From Alphaproteobacteria bacterium (lineage in GTDB: Bacteria; Pseudomonadota; Alphaproteobacteria; Bin95), in the NCBI GenBank assembly GCA_022826185.1, contig JAJDVH010000065.1:1-39716 (forward strand): a stretch of 39,716 nucleotides of DNA, given 5' to 3'. Below, in pieces: positions 22,851 to 30,727 of the stretch (position 1 is the stretch's first letter; every line of letters starts with the position of its first letter). The position numbers and the translations under genes are program-made. The notes beneath the pieces are model-generated. The model did not search any database, was not told where the DNA came from, and saw only the letters and a list, made by a program, of their open reading frames with translations.

Positions 22851-23809
22851 GGCGGATCGTGGCAGGCGCGGTGCTGTGCGGGTTGCTGGCATGGCCGCTC
22901 GCCGGCGCCGTGGCGCAGGACGAGCGCGAGGACCTGGAGGCGCTGCGGGACGCGATCGTGCTGCCGCCGGACGAGGTCGTGCGCGCCGGGCGCGGCTCGC
23001 TGCCCTTCACGGAAGAGCAGATCGAGTTTCTCGGGAGCTGGATGCGGCATGCGCAGGAAGCGACGGAGCGGGCCGGCAACCCGCCGGCGGAGGGCCGGAT
23101 CAGGCGCCTCGACGTCGAGAGCGGCTCGGTCGAGATACCGGAGATATCGGTGCGTTGGGGCTATGCGACCGCACTGGCGTTCGTCGACCTGACGGGGGCG
23201 CCCTGGCCGATCCAGGAGGTGGTCGTCGACAGCGAGTTCCTGCCGGACGGGAGCGGCGGCGACGCGGCGGAGAGCCCGGGCGGGGTATCCCACATGCTGT
23301 ACCTGGTGCCGCAGAGGCGCTTCCTGCACGGCAACGCCGCGGTGCAGCTCGAGGGGCACGTGCAGCCGGTGGTGCTGCGGCTGCTCGACGACGGCGATCT
23401 CGTGGACTTCCGGGTGGAGGTGAGGCTCGCGCACGCGGGGCCGCACGCGGACGCGAGCGCTCTCGTGGTGCGGCGCGGATTCCACGCCGGCGATGCGGTG
23501 CTGCTCGACCTGCTGGGGGGCGTGATCCCGGGCGGGGCCGAGCGCCTGGCGGTCGACGGCGGCGGCTACGAGACGCGGGCGTGGCGGCACGAGGGCGACG
23601 TGCTGATGGTGACGGATTCCCTGGTGCTGTCGCCCGGGCCGTGGGCGGCCGAGCGGGGCAGCGGGGACCGCTGGGCCTACCGGCTGCCGGATTCGCCGCT
23701 GGTCCTGGTCGCGAGCGACGGCCGCGAGGTGCGCCTGACACTGAGGCCGGAAGAGAGCGCGGTGCTGTTGGGAGACGTGCTGGATGAGGAAGCACAGGCT
23801 GGTCGTTGA
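22847..23809 (+). CDS. dotH: DotH/IcmK (TraN) outer-membrane core protein
   Basis: The 320-residue exported protein has a signal peptide (VAGAVLCGLLAWPLAGAVAQ). The DotH pattern follows: FTEEQIEFLGSWMRHAQEA, VSVRWGYATALAFVDLTGAP with WPIQEVVV, HMLYLVPQRRFLHGNAAVQL and a C-terminal beta domain. DotH is the VirB9-like component placed between DotG and the DotC/DotD lipoproteins. Its 3' end overlaps the HU-like gene by 26 bases. Order dotI-dotH agrees with R64 traM-traN. Confidence 0.87.
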   Translation: MRRIVAGAVLCGLLAWPLAGAVAQDEREDLEALRDAIVLPPDEVVRAGRGSLPFTEEQIEFLGSWMRHAQEATERAGNPPAEGRIRRLDVESGSVEIPEISVRWGYATALAFVDLTGAPWPIQEVVVDSEFLPDGSGGDAAESPGGVSHMLYLVPQRRFLHGNAAVQLEGHVQPVVLRLLDDGDLVDFRVEVRLAHAGPHADASALVVRRGFHAGDAVLLDLLGGVIPGGAERLAVDGGGYETRAWRHEGDVLMVTDSLVLSPGPWAAERGSGDRWAYRLPDSPLVLVASDGREVRLTLRPEESAVLLGDVLDEEAQAGR

Positions 23810-24038
23810 AGCCGCGGAGCGCGCCGGCGCTTCGAAGGTGGTGGGCGGCAGGATCGTGGGGATGGTCCTGGAAGGGATCGTCCGCGAGGTGGCGCAGGGC
23901 GGCGAGGTGAGGCTCGGGCTGTTCGGGTCGTTCACCTGTGTGGAGGTGAGCGTCGGCGGAGACGGGAAGAAGGTGAAGGCGCACCGCGAAGTCCGGTTCG
24001 TGCCGGGGAAGAAGTTCCGGGATGCGCTCCACGTATAG
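23784..24038 (+). CDS. HU/IHF-like DNA-binding protein
   Basis: The 84-residue basic protein reads like a small HU: VVEAAERAGASKVVGGRIVG (helical dimer part), VLEGIVREVAQGGEVRLGLF with GSFTCVEV (the 'LxGFGTF' beta region) and the end REVRFVPGKKFRDAL, matching the HU C-terminus 'FKPGKxLKDAV'. The DNA-binding arm is altered (GGDGKKVKAHRE instead of NPxTGE). It starts 26 bases inside dotH and ends 17 bases inside dotG, so it is a true operon member. A link to DNA processing or packaging for transfer is inference. Confidence 0.75.
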   Translation: MRKHRLVVEAAERAGASKVVGGRIVGMVLEGIVREVAQGGEVRLGLFGSFTCVEVSVGGDGKKVKAHREVRFVPGKKFRDALHV

Positions 24039-25098
24039 AGCATTAGCGATCGGGGCGGCGATCCTGCTGGCGCCGGCCGGAGCGGGCGCGCAGGACATCG
24101 TGCCGGACAACAGCCGCATCGATCTGGACGTGACCGACGATCTCTCGGACCAGTACGGGGGGACGATCGAGGAGCGGGAGCGGCAGGACGAGGAAGCGGC
24201 GCGGGAGTCGGGAGATTCGAGTCTGCCGCTGTTCGTGGGGCCGGGGGAGGAGAGGCCGGCGGCGGAGGAGGCGGAGCCCGTGCGCGAGGAACCGCAGCCG
24301 GCGCGGGTGGAGTACAGGGACCCGCCGGCGCCCGTCGAGGTGGCGGCGCCGCGCGGCGATCCCTCGAACGAGGGGCTGGGGCTCGCGATCGGGCTGCTGT
24401 TCGAGCAGTGGAACCGCGCGCCGAACGTGGTGCGGATCGTCTATCGCAGCGCGGGCGAGGAAGAGGACGCCGCCGACGTGGACCGGGAAGAGGCGGCGGA
24501 CGAGGCGGCGCCCGCGCGGCCGGCGGCGGCGGGGCTGCCGCAGGTGGCGGCGGGCGACGGGCTCTATGGGCGCGTGCTCTACGGCGTGAGCTCGGACTAT
24601 CCCGGCCCGGTCCTCCTGGAGGTCTTGCAGCACCCGCTGTCGGGAGCGGTGCTGAGGGGCGGTTTCGAGGTGGTCCGCGAGCGCCTCGTGCTGCGCTTCT
24701 CGAGCATGGAGTTCCGGGGACGGCGGGTGGCGATCGAGGCGCTGGCGGTCGATCCGGACTGCGCCTGCTACGGGGTCGAGGGCGAGGTCGACCGTCACTT
24801 CTTCGAGCGGGTGCTGCTGCCGGCGGCGCTCGCGTTCGGGCAGGGCTACCTGGAGGCGCTGGCGAGCCCGGCGAGCACGATCACGACGGTGCAGGGCGAG
24901 CTCGTCGTGGAGGAGCGCGCGGACCGTGAGGATGCGGAGCTCTATGCCGGCGCGGCCGGCGCCGCGCAGGCGCTCGGGAGCGTGCTTCTCGAGACCGCGC
25001 CGAGCGGGCCGACGGTGACGCTCGCGCGGGATACCGAGCTGGTCGTGGTGTTCACCTCGGGACTGGACGGAGCCGGGCCGGGAGCGGGCGATGGATGA
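24022..25098 (+). CDS. dotG: DotG/IcmE (TraO), short VirB10-like channel protein
   Basis: The 358-residue protein has an N-terminal hydrophobic segment (ALAIGAAILLAPAGAGAQ), an acidic/Pro-rich linker (about 45-165) and a VirB10-like C-terminal domain: AGDGLYGRVLYGVSSDYPGP, LQHPLSGAVLRGGFEV, FSSMEFRGRRVAIEALAVDP, DRHFFERVLLPAALAFGQGY, VTLARDTELVVVF. These fit the DotG/TraO C-terminal channel domain. It lacks the long pentapeptide-like repeats of Legionella DotG and is much shorter, as in simpler conjugation systems. The start overlaps the HU-like gene; the stop overlaps dotE by 8 bases. Confidence 0.88.
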   Translation: MRSTYRALAIGAAILLAPAGAGAQDIVPDNSRIDLDVTDDLSDQYGGTIEERERQDEEAARESGDSSLPLFVGPGEERPAAEEAEPVREEPQPARVEYRDPPAPVEVAAPRGDPSNEGLGLAIGLLFEQWNRAPNVVRIVYRSAGEEEDAADVDREEAADEAAPARPAAAGLPQVAAGDGLYGRVLYGVSSDYPGPVLLEVLQHPLSGAVLRGGFEVVRERLVLRFSSMEFRGRRVAIEALAVDPDCACYGVEGEVDRHFFERVLLPAALAFGQGYLEALASPASTITTVQGELVVEERADREDAELYAGAAGAAQALGSVLLETAPSGPTVTLARDTELVVVFTSGLDGAGPGAGDG

Positions 25099-25639
25099 GG
25101 GCAGCGGCTCTCTCGCCGACCTGGTGATCTCGCTCGCAGGCGACATCGACGAGCCGCTGCGGCTCCTGATTTCGGCGGTCTGCTACCTGCTGGCGCTCGG
25201 GCTGTTCGCGCAGGGCTGCTTCAGGCTGCTGCGCGCCTCGGAGCGGGTCCAGGGCGTGAGCGGCATGGGCACGGCGCTCTGCTTCGTGGTCAGCGTGGTG
25301 CTGGTGACCCTGCCGTCGTGGATCGTCGCCGGCGAGATGACGATGTTCGGGGAACGGACGGGCGGTGTCGAGGCCACGCTCGGGTACTCGGGCGGGGGCG
25401 AGGGCGTGGACGCCATGAACCGGCTGCTGAAGGCCGTGTTCGTCATCGTGGGCCTGGTCGGACTGATCGCGTTCGTGCGCGGGCTGTTCGTGCTGCGGGC
25501 GGCCGCCGACGGGCGGCCGGGAGCGACCGCCGGCGGAGCGGCCGTGATGATGTTCGGCGGACTCCTGGCCTGGCACATGGTGCCGGTCATCGGCGCGCTG
25601 CAGAGCTCGCTCGGAATCAAGGTCCTGGAAATCTCGTGA
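25091..25639 (+). CDS. dotE: DotE/IcmC (TraQ-like) membrane protein
   Basis: The 182-residue protein has four membrane helices (LLISAVCYLLALGLFAQGCF, MGTALCFVVSVVLVTLPSWI, LLKAVFVIVGLVGLIAFVRG, AAVMMFGGLLAWHMVPVIG). A conserved-looking loop contains MTMFG and LGYSGGGEGVD, typical of the IcmC/DotE/TraQ group. It is placed between dotG and dotP as traQ is in R64; traP/dotF, normally between traO and traQ, is absent. Confidence 0.8.
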   Translation: MDEGSGSLADLVISLAGDIDEPLRLLISAVCYLLALGLFAQGCFRLLRASERVQGVSGMGTALCFVVSVVLVTLPSWIVAGEMTMFGERTGGVEATLGYSGGGEGVDAMNRLLKAVFVIVGLVGLIAFVRGLFVLRAAADGRPGATAGGAAVMMFGGLLAWHMVPVIGALQSSLGIKVLEIS

Positions 25640-25653
25640 GGGGAGGGAGAGCG

Positions 25654-26037
25654 ATGAAACGGGCGTGGCAAAAGGCGTGGGTATGGCTGTGCGTGGCCGG
25701 GACGGTGCTGTGGGTGAACACGGCCTGGGCGCAGACCGCCACGGACAAGTCGATCGGGGATCTGGCGGAGGAAGCGAGGTCGGATCTGCTGGGCGCGACG
25801 GGGTTCATCTCCGCGATCTTCTACATCATCGGCGCGATTCTGGTGGGCTTCGGCATGCTGAAGATCAAGCGGCACAGCGACCAGCCCCAGCAGGTGACGC
25901 TCGGCAGCGGGATCATGTGGATCCTGATCGGCGTCGCGCTGATCGTGGCGCCGTTCATCATCGATGCGGTTGCAAACACGTTCGGGACGGATGCCGGGGG
26001 CAGCGGTCCGAACATCGCGCCGCCGAAGCTGAACTAG
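25654..26037 (+). CDS. dotP: DotP/IcmD (TraR-like) membrane protein
   Basis: The 127-residue protein has a signal-like N-terminus (VWLCVAGTVLWVNTAWAQ) and two hydrophobic segments (GFISAIFYIIGAILVGFGML, GIMWILIGVALIVAPFII) joined by KIKRHSDQPQQVTLGSG. That loop is the hallmark of IcmD/DotP ('KxKxHxDNPxQVxxG'). The ATG at 25654 has GGGGAGGGAGAG upstream. It follows dotE by 14 bases and precedes dotO by 22. Confidence 0.85.
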   Translation: MKRAWQKAWVWLCVAGTVLWVNTAWAQTATDKSIGDLAEEARSDLLGATGFISAIFYIIGAILVGFGMLKIKRHSDQPQQVTLGSGIMWILIGVALIVAPFIIDAVANTFGTDAGGSGPNIAPPKLN

Positions 26038-26059
26038 GAGCGGCGTCGGGGGCCGGGCC

Positions 26060-29056
26060 GTGATCGAGAGGCTGGAAGAGGTCCTTCGCATGGGCTGGAC
26101 CGTGCGGCGGAAGTCGCTCGAGAGCTTCATGCTGCCGATGGCGACGGGCGGAGACGGGACGATCGTCTGCAGCGACGGCTCGCTGGTGTCGCTGTTCGAT
26201 CTCGAAGGCTCGCGCTCGATGGTGGGACGGGAGGAGCTGGACCGCTTCGTGGAGGTGCTGAACCGGCGGCTCAACTCGACGCTGCTGACGGGTGGGCATG
26301 CGCTGCATGTGGTGTTCGAACGGGCGGTGGAGGAAGGGGAAGAGGCGGTGCGGCGGCTGTCGCAGGGACAGCGGGGCAGCGCGCGCGGCCTGGGCCTCGA
26401 GCTCGACGACGTGTTCGACGAGCGGGAGCGGCGGATCGGAGAGGCGGCGGTTTCGGAAACGCTGACGGTCGCGGTGTGGAGCCGCGTCTCGGCCCTGACG
26501 GGCGAGCAGAGCAAGCGGGACGGGAAGGCGATCCGCAGGCGGCTGAAACGGTGGCTGCCGCGCAGGGACGAGTCGCAGTGCCCGCTGGCCGTGTTCGAGA
26601 GCCTGGTCCCGCGCCACGAGGCGTGGGCCGAGGCGGTGGAATCGGTTCTGGGCGATCTCGGTCTGGTGACCCGCCGCCTCGACGACGACGGGGCGCTGAG
26701 GTCGATTCGCCGCTTCGTTTCGGGAAGGGAGTCGACGTCGGACGATTGGAGGCCGGTGCTGGCAGCGAACGACGCGCCGGCGCGGGTGACGGAGCCGCCG
26801 GAGCTGGGGGCGTTTCCTCCCCCCCTGGCGCCGCAGCTCCTGGTGGGGGAGGTGGAGGGGAACGGTTCCGTCCTGCGCGTGGGCTCCCGGCTGTACGGCG
26901 CCCTGGACATGTCGCTCGGGCCGCGGCGGGCGCGGCCGTTTTCGGAGTTTCTCGAGCAGGTCGCGCGGGCCGGCGTGAACGTGCGGTTCTCGGCGCTGGT
27001 CGAGGGCGGGGGCCTGGAGGGGCTGGGGCCGGCCATGGCGCGCGTGGCCTCGGCGTTCCTGGCGTTCTCGTCGCCGGACAGTGCGGCCGTGCGTGACGCG
27101 ATGCGCGAGCTCCACGAGGTGAAGGGCAGGGCCGAGGCGGTGGTGCGCTTGCGGGTGGGCGTGCTGACCTGGGTGCCGCCCGAGCAGGGCCGCGATGCGC
27201 TCCAGCGGCAGCTCAGCAGGCTGCAGCAGGTTGCCGAGGGATGGGGCGAGTGCGTGTTCACGCCGCTGGTGGGCGACGTCCTGGAGAGCTATGCGGCATC
27301 GGTTCCCGGGTTCTGCTGCGGCGGCACGGCGGAGGCGGCGGCGGCACCGCTGCCCGAAGCGCTGCGGCTGCTGCCGCTGGGGCGCCCGGCGCCGATCGCG
27401 CGCAGGAGCGTGGACCACGTGTTCCGGGCGCGGGACGGCAAGCTGCTGCCGTTCTCGTTCCGGGAAGGCGAGGATTACGGGTTCGAGCTGATCTACGGAA
27501 TCCCGGGGCAGGGCAAGTCTGTGCTGATGAACAGCGTCGGCTTCGGGTTCTGCCTGCAGGGCGGGCTGGGGCGTTTGCCGCTGAGCGCGGTGATCGACAT
27601 CGGACCGTCGTCGTCGGGCCTGATCTCGCTGTTGCGGGAGGCGCTCCCGGCAGAGCGGCGGGACGAGGCGGGCTGGTTCCGGCTGAGCATGGACGCGGCG
27701 CGGCACGCGATCAATCCCTGCGACACCCAGCTCGGCTGCCGGGAGCCGCTTGCGGCGGAGCGCGAGTTCGTGGCGAACCTGCTCAGGCTGATCGCGACGC
27801 CGGTCGGGATCGAGGGGGTGCCGGACGGGCTTCGGGAGTTGATCGATCCCGCGATCACGGTGGCCTACCAGATGCGCTCGGACGAGAGCCCGGACGGCGA
27901 GCCGAACCTCTATACGAGCGGACGCGACGGGGTGGTCGACGAGGTTCTGGCGCGGATCGGCATGCAGCCGGAGCTGCGCACGACCTGGTGGGAAGTGGTG
28001 GACGCGCTGTTCGATGCCGGCGAGCCGGGGATCGCGGAGCGGGCGCAGCGCTATGCGGTGCCGGTGCTGCGGGATTTCGTGTCGGCCGCACGGCACGAGC
28101 GGGTGCAGGGCCTGGTCCGGCATACGCAGTTCGGAAGCGGCGGCGAGACGGTGACGGAAGCCTTCCTCAGGCTGGTGACGGCGGCCCTGGAGGCGTGGCC
28201 GATCATGGCGCACCCGACGGCGTTCGATATCGGCCGCGCGCGCGTGGCGGCAGTCGACCTGGGTGACGTCGCGCCGCACGGCTCGGCCGAGGGCGACCGG
28301 CAGACGGCGGCGGTCTACATGCTGGCGCGGCACGCGCTCACGCGGCACTGGTGGATCGGCCCGGAGGCCGCGGCGCGGATCCCGGAGCGATACCGCGGCT
28401 ATCACGTGGAGCGTCTGCGGGAGATCAGGGAGACGCCGAAGCGGCTGGCGTTCGACGAGTTTCACCGGACAGGGGGCGCGGACGCGGTGCGGGCGCAGGT
28501 CGAGCGGGACGTGCGCGAGGCAAGGAAGCTCAGGGTGCAGCTCTGCCTGGCATCGCAGAGGATCGAGGATTTCGGCGAGGCGCTGACCGAGCTCGCCAAC
28601 CGCTACTGGGTGCTGGGCGCCGGCGGCAAGGATCGCGAGGTCGAGACGCTGTCGTCGCTGTTCTCGCTCTCGGCGACGCTGCAGCAGGCGATCAGGTTCC
28701 AGTTGACGGGGCCGGGCGAGCGCGGCGCGCCGGCGCTGCTGATCGCGTCGGACCGCGGCGGACGGTTCGAGCAGGTGGTGGTCAACGGGCCGGGGCCGGC
28801 GGAGCTCTGGGCGCTGACCACGGCGCCGCGCGACGTGGCGCTGCGCGAGCGCCTGTACGACCGCATGGCGCCGGCGCACGCGCGGCAGGTGCTGGCGCGG
28901 CAGTTCCCCTCGGGCTCGGCGCGGAAGCGGATCGAGCGTGAGTTGCGCGCCGCCGGCGAGGCCGGAGAGGGAGCGTCGGAGCGCTCGGTGCTGGACCGCA
29001 TGGCGGCGGAGTTGGTTGCGAGTGGGGCGGCACAAGCGGCGGAGGCGGGATTGTGA
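26060..29056 (+). CDS. dotO: DotO/IcmB (TraU) VirB4-like ATPase
   Basis: The 998-residue ATPase has Walker A YGIPGQGKSVL at about residue 478, Walker B-like RLAFDEFHRTGG at about 795, and CLASQRIEDFGEAL and NRYWVLGAG in the RecA-like domain. The N-terminal third is the VirB4/DotO-type region. DotO/TraU energises type IVB assembly and transfer together with DotB. The start is GTG 26060; the stop overlaps the GTG of the next gene. Length is close to the family's roughly 1000 residues. Confidence 0.92.
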   Translation: MIERLEEVLRMGWTVRRKSLESFMLPMATGGDGTIVCSDGSLVSLFDLEGSRSMVGREELDRFVEVLNRRLNSTLLTGGHALHVVFERAVEEGEEAVRRLSQGQRGSARGLGLELDDVFDERERRIGEAAVSETLTVAVWSRVSALTGEQSKRDGKAIRRRLKRWLPRRDESQCPLAVFESLVPRHEAWAEAVESVLGDLGLVTRRLDDDGALRSIRRFVSGRESTSDDWRPVLAANDAPARVTEPPELGAFPPPLAPQLLVGEVEGNGSVLRVGSRLYGALDMSLGPRRARPFSEFLEQVARAGVNVRFSALVEGGGLEGLGPAMARVASAFLAFSSPDSAAVRDAMRELHEVKGRAEAVVRLRVGVLTWVPPEQGRDALQRQLSRLQQVAEGWGECVFTPLVGDVLESYAASVPGFCCGGTAEAAAAPLPEALRLLPLGRPAPIARRSVDHVFRARDGKLLPFSFREGEDYGFELIYGIPGQGKSVLMNSVGFGFCLQGGLGRLPLSAVIDIGPSSSGLISLLREALPAERRDEAGWFRLSMDAARHAINPCDTQLGCREPLAAEREFVANLLRLIATPVGIEGVPDGLRELIDPAITVAYQMRSDESPDGEPNLYTSGRDGVVDEVLARIGMQPELRTTWWEVVDALFDAGEPGIAERAQRYAVPVLRDFVSAARHERVQGLVRHTQFGSGGETVTEAFLRLVTAALEAWPIMAHPTAFDIGRARVAAVDLGDVAPHGSAEGDRQTAAVYMLARHALTRHWWIGPEAAARIPERYRGYHVERLREIRETPKRLAFDEFHRTGGADAVRAQVERDVREARKLRVQLCLASQRIEDFGEALTELANRYWVLGAGGKDREVETLSSLFSLSATLQQAIRFQLTGPGERGAPALLIASDRGGRFEQVVVNGPGPAELWALTTAPRDVALRERLYDRMAPAHARQVLARQFPSGSARKRIERELRAAGEAGEGASERSVLDRMAAELVASGAAQAAEAGL

Positions 29057-29571
29057 CGAGGGTGGGCGGATGGGCGTATGCGGCCGTGGTGGCGGCGGGG
29101 ATCGCTGCGTCGGCAGGGATCAAGGATGCGGCGGCCCAGGACGCCGGCGACGGCGCCTGCGATCCGGAGATCAGGGAGGGGCTCATGGAGAGCGCGTCCG
29201 CCGGCGTGCAGGGGGACCTCGCGATCATCCGGGATCCGGACCAGGGGATCAGGAGTCCGGACTCGATCCTGGATCTGTCGTGCCTGGAGGAGCTGTTCGA
29301 TTTCGGAGGGTTCGACGTCTTCTACGATCCGGGAGCGTCCATGCAGGATCTGATGGGACTGCTCGAGCGGCAGGTCTGCACGGTGGCGCGGAACGCCTAC
29401 CGAGGATACGTGGGCCGGTCGCTGGATACGAGCGCACTGGCCTGGGACCTGGAGCGCCTGCCCGGCGTGGAGGTGGACACGCGGCGCCGACACTTCCTGC
29501 GGGAGCCGGTGCGGGGCGGCGACCTCGACGTGAATCTCGAGAATTACCGGAACTCGCTGGGCGGGGAGTAG
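29053..29571 (+). CDS. Exported protein at the traV position
   Basis: The 172-residue product starts at GTG 29053 (GTGA overlap with dotO). It has a signal peptide (YAAVVAAGIAASAGIKDAAAQ) and three Cys in the mature part (GACDPEI, LSCLEELF, RQVCTVA). Segments such as SPDSILDLSCLEELFDFGG recall exported conjugation proteins of this class, but I cannot assign a family. Position between the TraU and TraW equivalents corresponds to traV of R64; the sequence relation is not established. Confidence 0.65.
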   Translation: MTRVGGWAYAAVVAAGIAASAGIKDAAAQDAGDGACDPEIREGLMESASAGVQGDLAIIRDPDQGIRSPDSILDLSCLEELFDFGGFDVFYDPGASMQDLMGLLERQVCTVARNAYRGYVGRSLDTSALAWDLERLPGVEVDTRRRHFLREPVRGGDLDVNLENYRNSLGGE

Positions 29572-29575
29572 GGTG

Positions 29576-30700
29576 ATGCGCAGGCTGTGGCTGAGCGTTT
29601 GCGGCGTTGCGCTGGCGGCGATCCTGACGGCCGGGGCTGCCGGCGACGCGCACGCGCTGTTCGGCAGGTCCAAGTGCGACCCCACGGACAACGACCGGGC
29701 GGAGGCGAGCCGGGTGCTGCGCGGGGTGAAGCAGCGCCTGGACGTGATGGAAGCCAACATCGTGGAGGCGCTGCGGCTCACCACGGGGCAGGTCTCGGGC
29801 TACATCGCCCAGAACGCGAAGACGACGACGCAGGCGCTGGACGCGCAGACCCAGCTCATTGCGCAGATCGCGCGGGAGGTGGAGGAGACGCGGAGCGTGC
29901 GGGAGCACCGGCCGGCGGAGACCGCGTGCGACACGATCACGGGGCTGAGCGGCCTCGGAGACAGCCGTCGCGCTTCGGAGGCGGCCGGCAAGGAGGCGGA
30001 GAGAGTCGAGGGGGGCCGCGTGATGGGGGACCGCGGTGCAGTCTCCGAGGTGGGCGGCGCGAACAACGATGCCAGGTTCGAGGCGGTGCTGAGCCAGTAC
30101 TGTCATGCAGGGCGCGGCGGTCAGAGCGAACAGGTGTGCACGGCGTCCGAGGAGCTTCACGGCGCCGATCTGCGGCCGGGCAATCTGCTGGAGACCCGGA
30201 CGTTCTCGACGCGTGAAGAGCTCGAGACGGCGGTAGAGGTGTCGCGCAACCTCGCGGCACCGGTGGTGTTCGGGCAGTTGCCGTTCGTGACGGCGGAGAC
30301 CGAGCAGGAGAAGGTGCGGGTGCTCTATGCGCGTTCGCTGGATGCGCGGACGGCGCTGAGCGCCGATTTCATGTCCCATGCGCGGAGCCTGCGCTATCCG
30401 GGGGCGGCGCTGGGTGGTTGGGTCGCGCAGCTGGTGCCCGGTGAAGCGGGACGCGCCGGCGAGGGGCTGAGCCGGTACGAACTCCTGGAGATCCTCGCCA
30501 GCCGGCGCTTCGAGGACCCGAATTGGTTCGTCGGGCTGCAGGGCATGAGCGAGGCGAACCTGCTGCGCGAATTGGTGACGCTCCAGGCGATCGGGCTGAT
30601 GCTGGCGTGGGAAGGCTATCGCCTGTCGGAGCGGCGCGGCGCGATCGACGCGACGTCGCTATCTGTGGCGTTGGAAAGGGCTCGGGGGAGCCTCTTCTAG
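29576..30700 (+). CDS. Exported coiled-coil protein at the traW position
   Basis: The 374-residue protein has a signal peptide (VCGVALAAILTAGAAGDAHA), a long helical stretch (RVLRGVKQRLDVMEANIVEA, then QALDAQTQLIAQIAREVEET) and several Cys (SKCDPT, TACDTI, SQYCHAG, EQVCTAS). The C-terminal third is helical and contains PNWFVGLQGMSEANLLRELV. Size, export and place before dotA suit TraW of IncI plasmids, but this is position-based. A GTG at 29573 directly precedes the ATG; I choose the ATG because it follows a GGGGAG at proper distance. Confidence 0.65.
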   Translation: MRRLWLSVCGVALAAILTAGAAGDAHALFGRSKCDPTDNDRAEASRVLRGVKQRLDVMEANIVEALRLTTGQVSGYIAQNAKTTTQALDAQTQLIAQIAREVEETRSVREHRPAETACDTITGLSGLGDSRRASEAAGKEAERVEGGRVMGDRGAVSEVGGANNDARFEAVLSQYCHAGRGGQSEQVCTASEELHGADLRPGNLLETRTFSTREELETAVEVSRNLAAPVVFGQLPFVTAETEQEKVRVLYARSLDARTALSADFMSHARSLRYPGAALGGWVAQLVPGEAGRAGEGLSRYELLEILASRRFEDPNWFVGLQGMSEANLLRELVTLQAIGLMLAWEGYRLSERRGAIDATSLSVALERARGSLF

Positions 30701-30727
30701 GCTTCGGGACGAGGGGACTGACGCGAG

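Noticed and set aside
25958-29035. 1025-codon minus-strand open frame
   Set aside because: Exact antisense of dotO; composition rich in Arg, His and Pro with no domain, versus clear ATPase motifs on the plus strand.
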